NCBI GenBank assembly: GCA_964344765.1 | Contig: CAYFOM010000051.1 | Coordinates: 1-27,733 of the forward strand | DNA length: 27,733 nucleotides | From: JACNIZ01 sp964344765 | GTDB taxonomy: Bacteria > Planctomycetota > UBA1135 | Direction of reading: 5' to 3' | Shown: in pieces, positions 1-7,894 of the stretch | Position numbering within the stretch: the stretch's first letter is position 1 | Layout of the letters: each line of letters begins with the position of its first letter | The notes under the pieces: generated by a model | The model's database searches: none | What the model saw: the letters and a program-made list of their open reading frames with translations, nothing else | What the model was told of the DNA's origin: nothing | Made by a program: the position numbers and the translations under genes

Positions 1-149
1 GAACTAGACTGAATATGCGCAATTCGAACTGGCCCGGCTACGGGGTGCAGATCATCGCCAAACCCATTTCTACCGAGGTTTTACAGGAGTTGTTCCAGCG
101 TTGGAGCAAGCGTTTGGGGCTCAGTGACCCCAATCGCGCCGCTGCTTGA
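1..149 (+). CDS. C-terminal fragment of an unidentified protein, possibly a receiver domain
   Basis: An open frame (codons in phase with position 3) enters from the left edge and stops with TGA at 147-149, giving about 48 residues. The stretch VQIIAKPISTEVLQELF resembles the end of a response-regulator receiver domain, where a conserved Lys-Pro follows the last strand and precedes the final helix. This is a short-motif resemblance only. The rest of the gene, including any phospho-acceptor Asp, lies outside the window. The tail after this helix is short (KRLGLSDPNRAAA), so if it is a receiver it has no output domain at its C terminus. Confidence 0.45.
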   Translation, partial: TRLNMRNSNWPGYGVQIIAKPISTEVLQELFQRWSKRLGLSDPNRAAA

Positions 150-230
150 GCGGAAAACTAATCCGGGTGGCAACATGACCGATAAGGGAATTGCTAGCTG
201 TGGCTCCACCGGGCTAGGGTGGGTCGCCGC

Positions 231-236
231 TATCCT
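231..236 (+). promoter_or_regulatory. TANNNT -10-like element before the PPIase gene
   Basis: TATCCT ends 8 bases before the ATG at 245. No Shine-Dalgarno sequence is present. The spacing would place transcription start at or next to the start codon, implying a leaderless or nearly leaderless mRNA. Confidence 0.4.
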
Positions 237-244
237 GAACGGCC

Positions 245-1597
245 ATGTTGACCGCCCTCCTCCTTGCCACCTTTGCCGCACCTGCTCAAGAACCGGTGCC
301 GGCCCAGATTCCTGAAGGGGTCGTCGCTGTCTGGGACGGCGGACACATTCAAACGCAGCAGTTCGAGCGCTTTCTTGGACGATCGTTCAAGAACAAGCAG
401 TTGGGCATGGATGCGCTGCGGCACATTTTGCAAATCCAACTGGTCGAACGCGAAGCCGATCGCCGCGGATTGGTTGTGCCGCCCAATTTGGTTGACAAGC
501 GCTTGGACGAAGCCACACTTGCCGCTGAAGAAGCTGGTTACGACCTGACTGCGTTGTTGAAGTCTCGTGGGCTGAACAAACAGGAATTCCGCAAGCTGCT
601 TGGCGATTCGATTTTGCACGAAATGATGGCGCGCTTGGACCTCGGCTTAGAAGAGGGTGCGCCGGTCAGCAATGAGCAGTTGACGCTGTGGTCGGACCAG
701 CGGTTGGAGAAGTTGTTGAACCGCGCCAAAGCCGCGCCCGCCGGTTTGGCGTTGGACGCGACCCCATACCGCGTCACTATTCAGGAACTCGGCAAAACCC
801 TGCGCGAGATTTTGGGGCCGCAGCGCAAAATTGAATACTTGCAGCAGTTGGTTTTAGAAACCTACTTGCCGCAATGGGCCGAGATGAAAAAGCTGGCGCT
901 AACCGACGACGTACTGCAAGCGGAATTGGATTGGCGCGAACGTCGGGTGGCGGAAAACCCGGCCTATGGCGGTGCGACTTACGCTGACTTGTTGCGCACC
1001 CAAGGCGCGACGGTTGAATCGGTTCGCCAAGGCAGCGAACTGCGCTTGGCCGGCTACTTGCGCTTATACAGCCGCAAAGTTTTCGACAGTTCTTGGTTTG
1101 AAAAGTTGGCGCCGGATCTGCGTCAGCAGTTAGAGGGCGAGTACGGCGACCGTCGCCATGTTTCGTGGTTCTTCCTTAATGCCAGCGAAGTGAAGAAGAC
1201 CGAGATCGATTTGAACTTCGAGGAAGCAGCGCGCGAGTTGCAGAATTACGCTGCACGCATTAGCGACGCGGAAAGTTTCGCCACGATGGCGGAGACTTAC
1301 TCCGAACACGACGTCAGCCGTCGTCGCAAAGGTGAATTGGGTTGGATTACCCGCACCGGTGCCGGCGTCGATCCGAAGCTAGCCGAGGCGGCATTCAACG
1401 CGCCGGTCGGCACGCTTTATGGCCCGGTTCGGGTGGCATCCGGCATGGCGTTGATTTGGGTGCACCGCGCTCGCCCCATCGCATCGGAAGAAGCCTTCCG
1501 TGAAGAAGTTCGCCGTGGTCGGCACGTCGAGTTACGTAAGCGCATGCTCGAAGAGATTCGCTTGCGCACCGTTTACGATCCGCCGACTTCGAATTAA
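245..1597 (+). CDS. Secreted SurA/PrsA-like peptidylprolyl isomerase
   Basis: This is a 450-residue predicted periplasmic folding factor. A short hydrophobic N terminus (residues 1-15, ending in AAPAQ) looks like a signal peptide but lacks the usual positive n-region. The start is fixed because an in-frame stop lies at 236-238. The C-terminal region (about 301-408) carries parvulin (PPIC) features: HVSWFFLNASE, ETYSEHDVSRRRKGELGWI and a GTLYGPVRVASGMALIWV strand-loop-strand, so cis-trans prolyl isomerisation of exported proteins is the expected activity. The helical N-terminal part looks like two copies of a SurA_N-like chaperone module (about 33-135 and 175-280). It converges with pgi, with only 29 bases between the stops. 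Catalytic competence cannot be judged from sequence alone. Confidence 0.82.
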   Translation: MLTALLLATFAAPAQEPVPAQIPEGVVAVWDGGHIQTQQFERFLGRSFKNKQLGMDALRHILQIQLVEREADRRGLVVPPNLVDKRLDEATLAAEEAGYDLTALLKSRGLNKQEFRKLLGDSILHEMMARLDLGLEEGAPVSNEQLTLWSDQRLEKLLNRAKAAPAGLALDATPYRVTIQELGKTLREILGPQRKIEYLQQLVLETYLPQWAEMKKLALTDDVLQAELDWRERRVAENPAYGGATYADLLRTQGATVESVRQGSELRLAGYLRLYSRKVFDSSWFEKLAPDLRQQLEGEYGDRRHVSWFFLNASEVKKTEIDLNFEEAARELQNYAARISDAESFATMAETYSEHDVSRRRKGELGWITRTGAGVDPKLAEAAFNAPVGTLYGPVRVASGMALIWVHRARPIASEEAFREEVRRGRHVELRKRMLEEIRLRTVYDPPTSN

Positions 1598-1626
1598 CCG
1601 GCGGACCACGGAACGGCTTGAGCGGA

Positions 1627-3015
1627 TTAGCAGCTCATTCGCACCACGTCGCGCGATTCCAAACGGTCGCGGATTTCGGTGGCGCGATCTTCGTAACCTT
1701 CGCAACCCATCAATGCCAACGCAGCGATCTTGCCGGCCTCTACGCCGGGCTGATCAAACGGATTGATGTTCAATAAGCCGCCGGCATAAGCGGTCGCGAC
1801 TTCCATGAACATGAAGTATTGGCCGACGTGGAAGGCGTCGAGCTTGCACATTTCAATCACGCAAACAGGCCGCCCGGCTTCGGCCAGCGCGACCTCGGTG
1901 CCTTGGCGCTCGGCTTCCATCAAGTCGTTCAGCGTGCGTCCGGCCAGATGGCTGAATGCTGGTGAATCGACGAAGGCCTCGGGCACGGTGATTTCTTGGC
2001 CAAAACGCCCCAACTTGAGCATGGTGTAAACCTTGTCATCGGGGCCTTCGGCGTACAACTGAACCTGCGAATGCTGGTCGGTCGGGCCCACCGCTTTCAC
2101 CGGAGTCGGGCCGACGCAAACTTCGTTGCCGTCGACGTCGAAGCGCTTGCCTAGCGACTCGGCCCATAGCTGTTGGAACCAGTCCGCCAGCAAACGCGCG
2201 CGGTGCGTGTACGGGAATTGCACGTGGATTGGCTTGCCCTGCTCCATGTACAACACGTGGGCCAGCGCATAAGCCAATGCCGGATCATCGCCGGCATCGC
2301 CCGCTTCGAGGTTTTGATCGACTCGCGCCGCGCCGGCGAGCAGGCTTTGCACGTCCAAGCCGGCCATTTCGGCGGTGAACAGACCGACGCTGGTCAACAC
2401 CGAAAAACGTCCGCCTACTCCAGGGGGAACGGTCAGCGTGGCGAAGCCCAACTCGTCGCAAATCTTGCGGAAGTGGCCAGTCGCCGGGTCGGTGGTAATG
2501 GTGAAGCGCTTGCGCGCCTCTTCATCGCTGCCGACGGCGTTTTTCACCGCGTCATAAAAGACCAAAAACTCGGCCGAAGTTTCAATGGTGCCGCCCGACT
2601 TCGAAATCACGTTGAAGTGGCACTTGTCCATCGGCAACGAATCCACCACCGCCTGAATCCAATCCGGATCGATGGAATCCGGCACGATCACACGCGGACG
2701 TCCGGGAGCCGGTTGACAATCCTGATAAACCGGCGCCAACGCGGCCATCAACGCCTGGTTGCCCAGCGCCGAACCGCCGATACCCAGCACCACCAATGCC
2801 TCCGGCGCATCGTCCTGCAAAACCTGTTGCGCGCGCTGACGACATTCGTCGGCAAAATCACTGCGCGCTCCCAAACCGCGCCATTCCGGCTTGTCGGACA
2901 GATGGGCATCGCGGGCTGCTGCCGCGCGCGGCATCGCGTCGGCAAATTGCTGACGGGTGAGGCGGCCGTCGGTACCGTCGCCGAAAAGACCGGTGAGATC
3001 GAGATGAAGTGCCAT
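1627..3015 (-). CDS. pgi: Glucose-6-phosphate isomerase
   Basis: This cytosolic enzyme interconverts glucose-6-phosphate and fructose-6-phosphate in glycolysis and gluconeogenesis. At 462 residues it matches the compact bacterial form (about 450 aa) rather than the roughly 550-aa E. coli type. Diagnostic segments are NVISKSGGTIETSAE (sugar-phosphate binding in the first SIS domain), GVGGRFSVLTSVGLF, QLWAESLGKR (catalytic Glu), GPTDQHSQVQLYAEG (catalytic His) and FDQPGVEAGK near the C terminus (catalytic Lys). It lies 11 bases downstream of the zinc peptidase gene on the same strand, so the two are probably co-transcribed. No Shine-Dalgarno sequence is visible before the ATG. All key residues appear intact. 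Confidence 0.96.
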   Translation of the reverse strand: MALHLDLTGLFGDGTDGRLTRQQFADAMPRAAAARDAHLSDKPEWRGLGARSDFADECRQRAQQVLQDDAPEALVVLGIGGSALGNQALMAALAPVYQDCQPAPGRPRVIVPDSIDPDWIQAVVDSLPMDKCHFNVISKSGGTIETSAEFLVFYDAVKNAVGSDEEARKRFTITTDPATGHFRKICDELGFATLTVPPGVGGRFSVLTSVGLFTAEMAGLDVQSLLAGAARVDQNLEAGDAGDDPALAYALAHVLYMEQGKPIHVQFPYTHRARLLADWFQQLWAESLGKRFDVDGNEVCVGPTPVKAVGPTDQHSQVQLYAEGPDDKVYTMLKLGRFGQEITVPEAFVDSPAFSHLAGRTLNDLMEAERQGTEVALAEAGRPVCVIEMCKLDAFHVGQYFMFMEVATAYAGGLLNINPFDQPGVEAGKIAALALMGCEGYEDRATEIRDRLESRDVVRMSC

Positions 3016-3026
3016 GTGATTGTTTG

Positions 3027-3710
3027 TTAAATCCGCCTGCCCAACATGCGCAAGGCGAAATGTGCCAAGCCGGCGATGCCGGAAACTGCGGCGGCCAAGT
3101 AGGTAAGCGCTGCCGATGATAGGACCGAGCGCACCCCTTTTTCTTCTTCTTCGGTTTCGACCAGGCCGGATCCACGCAACAACTGCACCGCGCGGCGCGA
3201 GGCGTCGAGCTCGACGGGCAACGTCAGCAGCTGAAACAACACCACCAGGGCGAACAGAAGCAGCCCGATCATCAGGATTGGCACCGAGCGCAACCCGGCA
3301 CCAACCATCGCCACCGGCAGGCCTAATGAGCTACCCAATCCGGCAAGCGGTGCGGTCAGCGAACGCAATTGCAGCAGGCCATATCCCTGCGCATGTTGCA
3401 CCGCATGACCGGCCTCGTGCGCGGCAATGCCGAATGCAGCCAAGTGACGACCGGTGTAGACGTCATCCGACAACCTCAGCACCCGGTTGCGCGGGTCGTA
3501 GTGATCGCGCAAAAAGCCGTCGGTACGCTCAATGGTGACGCCCTCCACGCCGCCCGCCCGCAACACGTATTCGGCGACCTCGCGGCCGTTCAAGCCGACG
3601 CGCCCCGGCACCTGTTGATAGCGTTTGACGGTGCCCTGGACCTTAGCCCGCGCATAGGCCGCCAAAGCCATAGAACCGACGATCAGCAGTCCGGCGACAG
3701 GGTAAAGCAT
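3027..3710 (-). CDS. YugP-type membrane zinc metallopeptidase (Zn_peptidase_2 family)
   Basis: This is a 227-residue integral membrane protein with a zincin motif HEAGH (residues 98-102), followed by AVQHAQGY, and the third-ligand region LPVELDASRRA (about 163-173). All are typical of the YugP/Zn_peptidase_2 family. Membrane segments are seen at about 3-20, 131-162 and 201-222. The cellular substrate of this family is not established. The ATG at 3710 is preferred over the longer in-frame start at 3812 because it places the hydrophobic N-terminal helix first, while the upstream 34 residues are Arg/Pro-rich and unlike the family. It precedes pgi by 11 bases and is divergent from the CarboxypepD_reg gene at 3855. 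Confidence 0.88.
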   Translation of the reverse strand: MLYPVAGLLIVGSMALAAYARAKVQGTVKRYQQVPGRVGLNGREVAEYVLRAGGVEGVTIERTDGFLRDHYDPRNRVLRLSDDVYTGRHLAAFGIAAHEAGHAVQHAQGYGLLQLRSLTAPLAGLGSSLGLPVAMVGAGLRSVPILMIGLLLFALVVLFQLLTLPVELDASRRAVQLLRGSGLVETEEEEKGVRSVLSSAALTYLAAAVSGIAGLAHFALRMLGRRI

Positions 3711-3837
3711 GGTTTCGGCGATGGGTGGACGTCGTTCTCGCTTGCTTTCAGCGCTAGATGGCGGGTTTTGACGAAGAATTGACAGATCTCTTAAGCCCAG
3801 AGGCCGTCTCAACCGCTCTTACTAGAAGGACCTGGAG

Positions 3838-3843
3838 TATCCT
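3838..3843 (+). promoter_or_regulatory. TANNNT -10-like element before the 676-aa repeat protein
   Basis: TATCCT lies 11 bases before the ATG at 3855, in a 144-base divergent gap. The same hexamer precedes the PPIase gene. A perfect TTGACA at 3779-3784 has no matching -10 at normal spacing. Confidence 0.3.
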
Positions 3844-3854
3844 TGTAGGTCAAC

Positions 3855-5885
3855 ATGGTACGCAAGCCAATGAAATCCAACACCAACAAGGGAGAGATCC
3901 CCTTTCTGGCAGTGCTGATCGCACTGCTGGTCGTCGCTATTGCTTTGGTTTTTGTCTTGGACCCCGGTGGCAACCCCGCTCCCGGACCCGGCATCGTGAC
4001 CGAGGAAGACGACTCCGATCAGGCCGAGTTGGATTTGGCTACGCATAAGCCGGATTCCTTTCCACAAGAGCAGGCGTCCAATCCTGGCCGCACCGAAAGC
4101 CAGAACCTCGGTGGCGAAGTCGACAACAGTGGTCCAAGCGGCGCGGCCATCCGCGGCTCGGTGATCAACCAGGAAAACGCACCAGTTGCCGATGCCATCG
4201 TCACTCTGACTGAGCAGGCTGCGTACACCGCCAATTTGTTCAACCGCGATACCAGCGGCAAGGGAATGAGGTCGTTCCAGGCGCGTACCGACGACAGCGG
4301 CAATTACACCTTTACTCGCTTGCCGGTAGGCGTGCAGTTCAGCATGTGGGTGCACCATCGGGAATACGCCCCCGCCCAGGGTGTGTCGGTGCGCGCGCTT
4401 GAAAACGAAGCGCAGCAATTGCGGCCGGTGGTGCTTGGATCCGGCTATCGCATTTTTGGTCAAATCACCGACGAAGGCGGCAACCCGCTGCAAGGTGCCG
4501 AAGTCATGGTGCAGCTGCACGCGTCGCAAAACTTCGGCTTCCGCGACGCCGATTTGATGAAGCAAGAAGAAGACACCGGCCGCTTGCGTCGCGCGGTGAC
4601 CGACGGCAACGGAAACTTCGAGATGAAGCACCTATCGCAGGGCATCTATCAAATTGAAGCCTCGCTGGAAGACTTTGCCTCGGCGATCGACAACGCAGTG
4701 CAATGCATGGGCGAAGACTTCGACGTCGAACGCAACCTGACCTTGGGCACCGAACATCGCTTGGCTGGATTGGTACGCGATGAAGCCGGTAATCCAATCG
4801 CCGATGCTCTGGTGGCCGCTGCCCGCATTCGTCCGCGGCCGATCTATTCGGTGGAAACCCGCACCGACGAAAACGGCAACTTCGAATTGCGCGGACTACC
4901 CGAAGGCGCTTACGGCTTGAACACCATGCCGGAAGGATATGCACCGGCGCGCTTGACCCATGTGCAATCGAACCGCACCGACATTGAGTTGGTGGTGCGC
5001 CAAAAAGGCAGCGTCAGCGGCAACGTCACCGGTACCCGCGGGGAACCGATCACCATGTATTCGCTGGAACTGTTCCGCGTCAACAAGGGCACGGCTCAAT
5101 ACGGCGTGACCAACCGCCGCATGCAAGTCAATGATCCGAGTGGCAACTTCCACTTCACCAATTTGGATCGCGGCAGTTACGTGCTGATGGTGCGCGCCAG
5201 TGGTTTTGCACCGACTTATACCGGCGGCTTTTACATTGAGCGGGAAGAGCACACCGGTGTCAATGTGCAGCTGATTAAAGGCGGCACTTTGGAAGGCATG
5301 GTGACCGATCCGAACGGCAATCCGTTGGCGTCGGCCGAAGTCACGCTGCGCGGACGCGATTACCACGAGTGGAATTCCAATTCCATTCTTGCCGACTCCA
5401 TCGGCGACCCGAATAACGTGCCGGTGATCACCGTGCGCACCAACAGCCAGGGTCGGTTCAAAATGGACAACGCTTACCCCGGTGAGCACCAGATTGAATG
5501 CAAACACTCCAGCTACCTGACCACCTACGCTGGTGTGTCGGTGATGGCAGACCGCACCAACTCGGTCGGTGAAGTGCGGCTGGAGCAGGGCGGAACAATC
5601 AGCGGCACGGTAACCACCAAGTCAGGCGGCGCAGCGGCCGGAGCGACCATCTACCTCAGCCTCAAGGATTCCAACGGCGGCTTCTTCAGCCGCAAAGCCT
5701 TGGCCGACGCGATGGGCAGGTTCTCCTATGATGGGCTGCAACCCGGACTGTATGACGTCAGCGCGGTGCAAGATGATTCCACCATCTTCTTGTTCCCCGG
5801 CGCGTCCCCAGGCAGCTCGGCGGAGGTTTATCTCAAACTCGGGCGTCAGGAGAGCGTAAAGCTCGTCGTGCCCGACGCACAATAG
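3855..5885 (+). CDS. Membrane-anchored CarboxypepD_reg repeat protein
   Basis: This 676-residue protein has a short cytoplasmic N terminus, one transmembrane helix (about 16-36), an acidic linker rich in Pro, Gly, Asp and Glu (37-95), and then a chain of about six beta-sandwich repeats (about 97-190, 198-298, 301-388, 386-475, 477-575, 577-672). Each repeat carries the carboxypeptidase regulatory-like signature: G-x-V-x-D-x-x-G-N-P-x-x-x-A-x-V, then a T-D/N-x-x-G-x-F strand and an L-x-x-G-x-Y turn. No catalytic domain is present, so a structural, adhesive or binding role at the cell surface is inferred. The gene reads in the same direction as the M28 peptidase (43-base gap) and resembles the protein at 7895. 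Transthyretin-like or SpaA-type sandwiches are alternative labels for the repeats. Confidence 0.82.
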   Translation: MVRKPMKSNTNKGEIPFLAVLIALLVVAIALVFVLDPGGNPAPGPGIVTEEDDSDQAELDLATHKPDSFPQEQASNPGRTESQNLGGEVDNSGPSGAAIRGSVINQENAPVADAIVTLTEQAAYTANLFNRDTSGKGMRSFQARTDDSGNYTFTRLPVGVQFSMWVHHREYAPAQGVSVRALENEAQQLRPVVLGSGYRIFGQITDEGGNPLQGAEVMVQLHASQNFGFRDADLMKQEEDTGRLRRAVTDGNGNFEMKHLSQGIYQIEASLEDFASAIDNAVQCMGEDFDVERNLTLGTEHRLAGLVRDEAGNPIADALVAAARIRPRPIYSVETRTDENGNFELRGLPEGAYGLNTMPEGYAPARLTHVQSNRTDIELVVRQKGSVSGNVTGTRGEPITMYSLELFRVNKGTAQYGVTNRRMQVNDPSGNFHFTNLDRGSYVLMVRASGFAPTYTGGFYIEREEHTGVNVQLIKGGTLEGMVTDPNGNPLASAEVTLRGRDYHEWNSNSILADSIGDPNNVPVITVRTNSQGRFKMDNAYPGEHQIECKHSSYLTTYAGVSVMADRTNSVGEVRLEQGGTISGTVTTKSGGAAAGATIYLSLKDSNGGFFSRKALADAMGRFSYDGLQPGLYDVSAVQDDSTIFLFPGASPGSSAEVYLKLGRQESVKLVVPDAQ

Positions 5886-5928
5886 CCTCCGATCCCCCGA
5901 AATTCCGGGCATTCCGCCCTCCGACCGC

Positions 5929-7215
5929 ATGATCAGCTCCATTCTTGTCGCGGCGGCGTTGCAAGCTGCACCGTCGCAAGCTCCTTCTGTACCTGTATCT
6001 CCGACCGCTTTGCGGGTCCAGGATATGCAGGCTCACATCTACTTCTTGGCCAGCGACGAGCTGGAAGGCCGCGGCACCGGCACTCGGGGCTGCTACATGG
6101 CTTCGGAATACATCGCCGCGCATTGGCGCCGCTTGGGCTTGCTGCCCGGCAATGGCGACAGCTATTTCCACCACTTCGACGTGCGTAGCCGCACCGGCGA
6201 AATGCTGGACGCGCGCAACACCTGCGCGATTCTGCCCGGCACCGATCCCGAGTTGGCAGATCAATACCTGGTCATCGGCGGTCACCACGACCACGCCGGC
6301 CTCGGCGATTCGCTGACCGGCGGAATGGGCGCTTACGGTGAGATCCACAACGGCGCCGACGACAACGCCTCCGGCGCAAGTGGCGTGATGGAGTTGGCTG
6401 AATACTTCGCCGCTCATCCGCTGCGTCACCCGATCTTGTTCATCACCTTCAGCGCCGAAGAAGCCGGCTTGCTTGGCTCGGCGGCGTTTATTGAGGATGA
6501 AGTGGTCGACCCAAACAAAATGGTCGCCATGTTGAACCTCGACATGATCGGCCGCATGTCCGACGACTACCTCTTCGTCGGCGGCTTGGGTTCGGGCAAA
6601 GAATTGCACTCGATTCTCGACCCGGTTTTCGAGGGCAACGATGGATTCGATTTTGAATTCCACGACGGCGGCGAAGCTCCGAGTGATAACACCAACTTCT
6701 ACCGCGCCGGTGTGCCCGCTCTGTTCTTCTTCACCAACATCCACGAGGACTATCACCTCCCCACCGACGACGCGCCGTTGATCAACTACGAAGGCGCGGT
6801 GCGCATTTTGAACTTGGCGGTGGAATCGATGACCGAACTCGACAAGGTCGATGGCCATCTGACTTGGGTCGAGCAAAGCTTCCGCGAAGCCCAGGGCATG
6901 CCGGGCAACTTCAACAAGCTGATGGGCGATCATTTCCGCCGCATCATGGCGAACAAGAAGAAGCTGGGTAAGTTCGGCGTGCGCGTCGGCGATGAAAAGG
7001 ACGGCGGCATGATCGTCACCAAAGTTTCCGAAGCCAGCGCAGCGGAAGAAGCCGGCTTGCTTGCCGACGACGTTTTGCTAATCGTCAACGGCCGCAAGAT
7101 CAAAGACCGCATGGAGCTACGCCGCTCGCTAGCCGGCCTGCAGAAAGGAACCGAAATTAGCGTTGTGGTTTTGCGGGACGGAGTCCGCAAATCGATGAAT
7201 GCAACATTGAAGTAG
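5929..7215 (+). CDS. Secreted M28 family zinc aminopeptidase with C-terminal PDZ domain
   Basis: A 428-residue exported peptidase with a short hydrophobic N terminus (residues 1-15), an M28 catalytic domain (about 30-305) and a PDZ domain (about 347-427). The two-zinc site appears complete: GGHHDH (117-122), GADDNASG (142-149), FSAEEAGLLGS (Glu177 general base, Glu178 ligand), NLDMIGR (Asp205) and EDYHLP (His276). The M28/PDZ pairing is common in bacterial exported aminopeptidases; N-terminal residue release from peptides outside the cytoplasm is expected. It lies 43 bases after one CarboxypepD_reg gene, with another downstream. Its last 59 bases overlap the 3' end of the minus-strand gene 7157-7864. 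No Shine-Dalgarno sequence or TANNNT box adjoins the ATG, consistent with operon transcription from 3838. Confidence 0.92.
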   Translation: MISSILVAAALQAAPSQAPSVPVSPTALRVQDMQAHIYFLASDELEGRGTGTRGCYMASEYIAAHWRRLGLLPGNGDSYFHHFDVRSRTGEMLDARNTCAILPGTDPELADQYLVIGGHHDHAGLGDSLTGGMGAYGEIHNGADDNASGASGVMELAEYFAAHPLRHPILFITFSAEEAGLLGSAAFIEDEVVDPNKMVAMLNLDMIGRMSDDYLFVGGLGSGKELHSILDPVFEGNDGFDFEFHDGGEAPSDNTNFYRAGVPALFFFTNIHEDYHLPTDDAPLINYEGAVRILNLAVESMTELDKVDGHLTWVEQSFREAQGMPGNFNKLMGDHFRRIMANKKKLGKFGVRVGDEKDGGMIVTKVSEASAAEEAGLLADDVLLIVNGRKIKDRMELRRSLAGLQKGTEISVVVLRDGVRKSMNATLK

Positions 7216-7864
7216 GCCGCGCGCCGGTTGGATCGACTTGCAAAATCTGTAGGTCGATCCACTCGCACCAAGCTCTAGATGGAAAGCTGCGCTCTACCGG
7301 TCGGTGGCGCAGCTTAATTTTTCCCTCGGCCGGTAAACCGTGCAGGTGAGCGCGTTGGATCAGCGGGTTGAATGGGTCGACCTCGATGCGACTCATGTGT
7401 TGCACTCCGGCTTCATCCTGCCACTGCAGCCACCTCCCCAGCGACTGGGTACAGCGGAATTCCACCGTCGCCCAGCCGGGCCCCCACTGAATGGTGCCCT
7501 GGTTCTCCCACGGTGCCACGCACAGCAGCAATTCGCCGCTATCCACCTGCCAACGGATGGTGCGGCCGCCAGGACCGGCCACCTCGAGCGCCTGACGGAG
7601 GCCGTCGGCGCTGGATTCGGCCGGGACCGGTAAGCGCGGCCAATCGGGCTCGTCTAGCGATTCGGATAGCTTGCGCAGTTGGTGGTCAAACTCGTGCCAG
7701 GTATTGCCGCCGTCGGCCTGTACATAAAGACGACCAATGCGCGGCACCCAGCGCATCGCCACGACATCGCTAAGTGACTGGGACTCGGAGGGAAGCGCTC
7801 GACCGGCCAGCGGAGCAATTAAGCTCAAAAGCAGCACGAGAAGTAGCCATCGCCAGGGGTGCAT
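7157..7864 (-). CDS. Hypothetical secreted protein
   Basis: I do not recognise a family for this 235-residue protein. Residues 1-24 form a good signal peptide (MHPWRW followed by a leucine-rich core and APLAGRALP). The remainder is rich in Trp and Arg with alternating beta-like stretches and a few cysteines (LLLCVAPWE, VEFRCTQS, AWCEWIDL). The start at 7864 is preferred to 7876 because a TATGCT box ends exactly 7 bases upstream of it and overlaps the longer start. The last 59 bases are antisense to the M28 peptidase gene, so the final roughly 19 residues are constrained by the PDZ-coding strand. It diverges from the 1040-aa repeat protein with only 30 bases between start codons. Reality of the gene is supported by signal peptide plus promoter box, not by homology. 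Confidence 0.62.
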   Translation of the reverse strand: MHPWRWLLLVLLLSLIAPLAGRALPSESQSLSDVVAMRWVPRIGRLYVQADGGNTWHEFDHQLRKLSESLDEPDWPRLPVPAESSADGLRQALEVAGPGGRTIRWQVDSGELLLCVAPWENQGTIQWGPGWATVEFRCTQSLGRWLQWQDEAGVQHMSRIEVDPFNPLIQRAHLHGLPAEGKIKLRHRPVERSFPSRAWCEWIDLQILQVDPTGARPTSMLHSSICGLRPAKPQR

Positions 7865-7870
7865 AGCCCG

Positions 7871-7877
7871 TAGCATA
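7871..7877. promoter_or_regulatory. Shared symmetric -10-like element of a divergent gene pair
   Basis: TAGCATA reads TAGCAT on the plus strand (18 bases before the ATG at 7895) and TATGCT on the minus strand (7 bases before the ATG at 7864). The divergent starts are only 30 bases apart, so both promoters must use essentially the same DNA. No -35 hexamer is obvious for either. Confidence 0.4.
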
Positions 7878-7894
7878 GGTCATCCGGGCTCCCC

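Noticed and set aside
2173..3030. 285-codon plus-strand open frame opposite pgi
   Set aside because: Arg/His-rich antisense shadow of pgi; the pgi motifs on the minus strand settle the coding strand.
3779..3784. Perfect TTGACA as a -35 box
   Set aside because: No acceptable -10 hexamer lies 16-18 bases downstream on the plus strand.
5833..6933. Long minus-strand open frame (366 codons) opposite the M28 peptidase
   Set aside because: It is a complementary-strand shadow of a well-supported gene, with His/Val/Gln-rich low-complexity translation and no domain.
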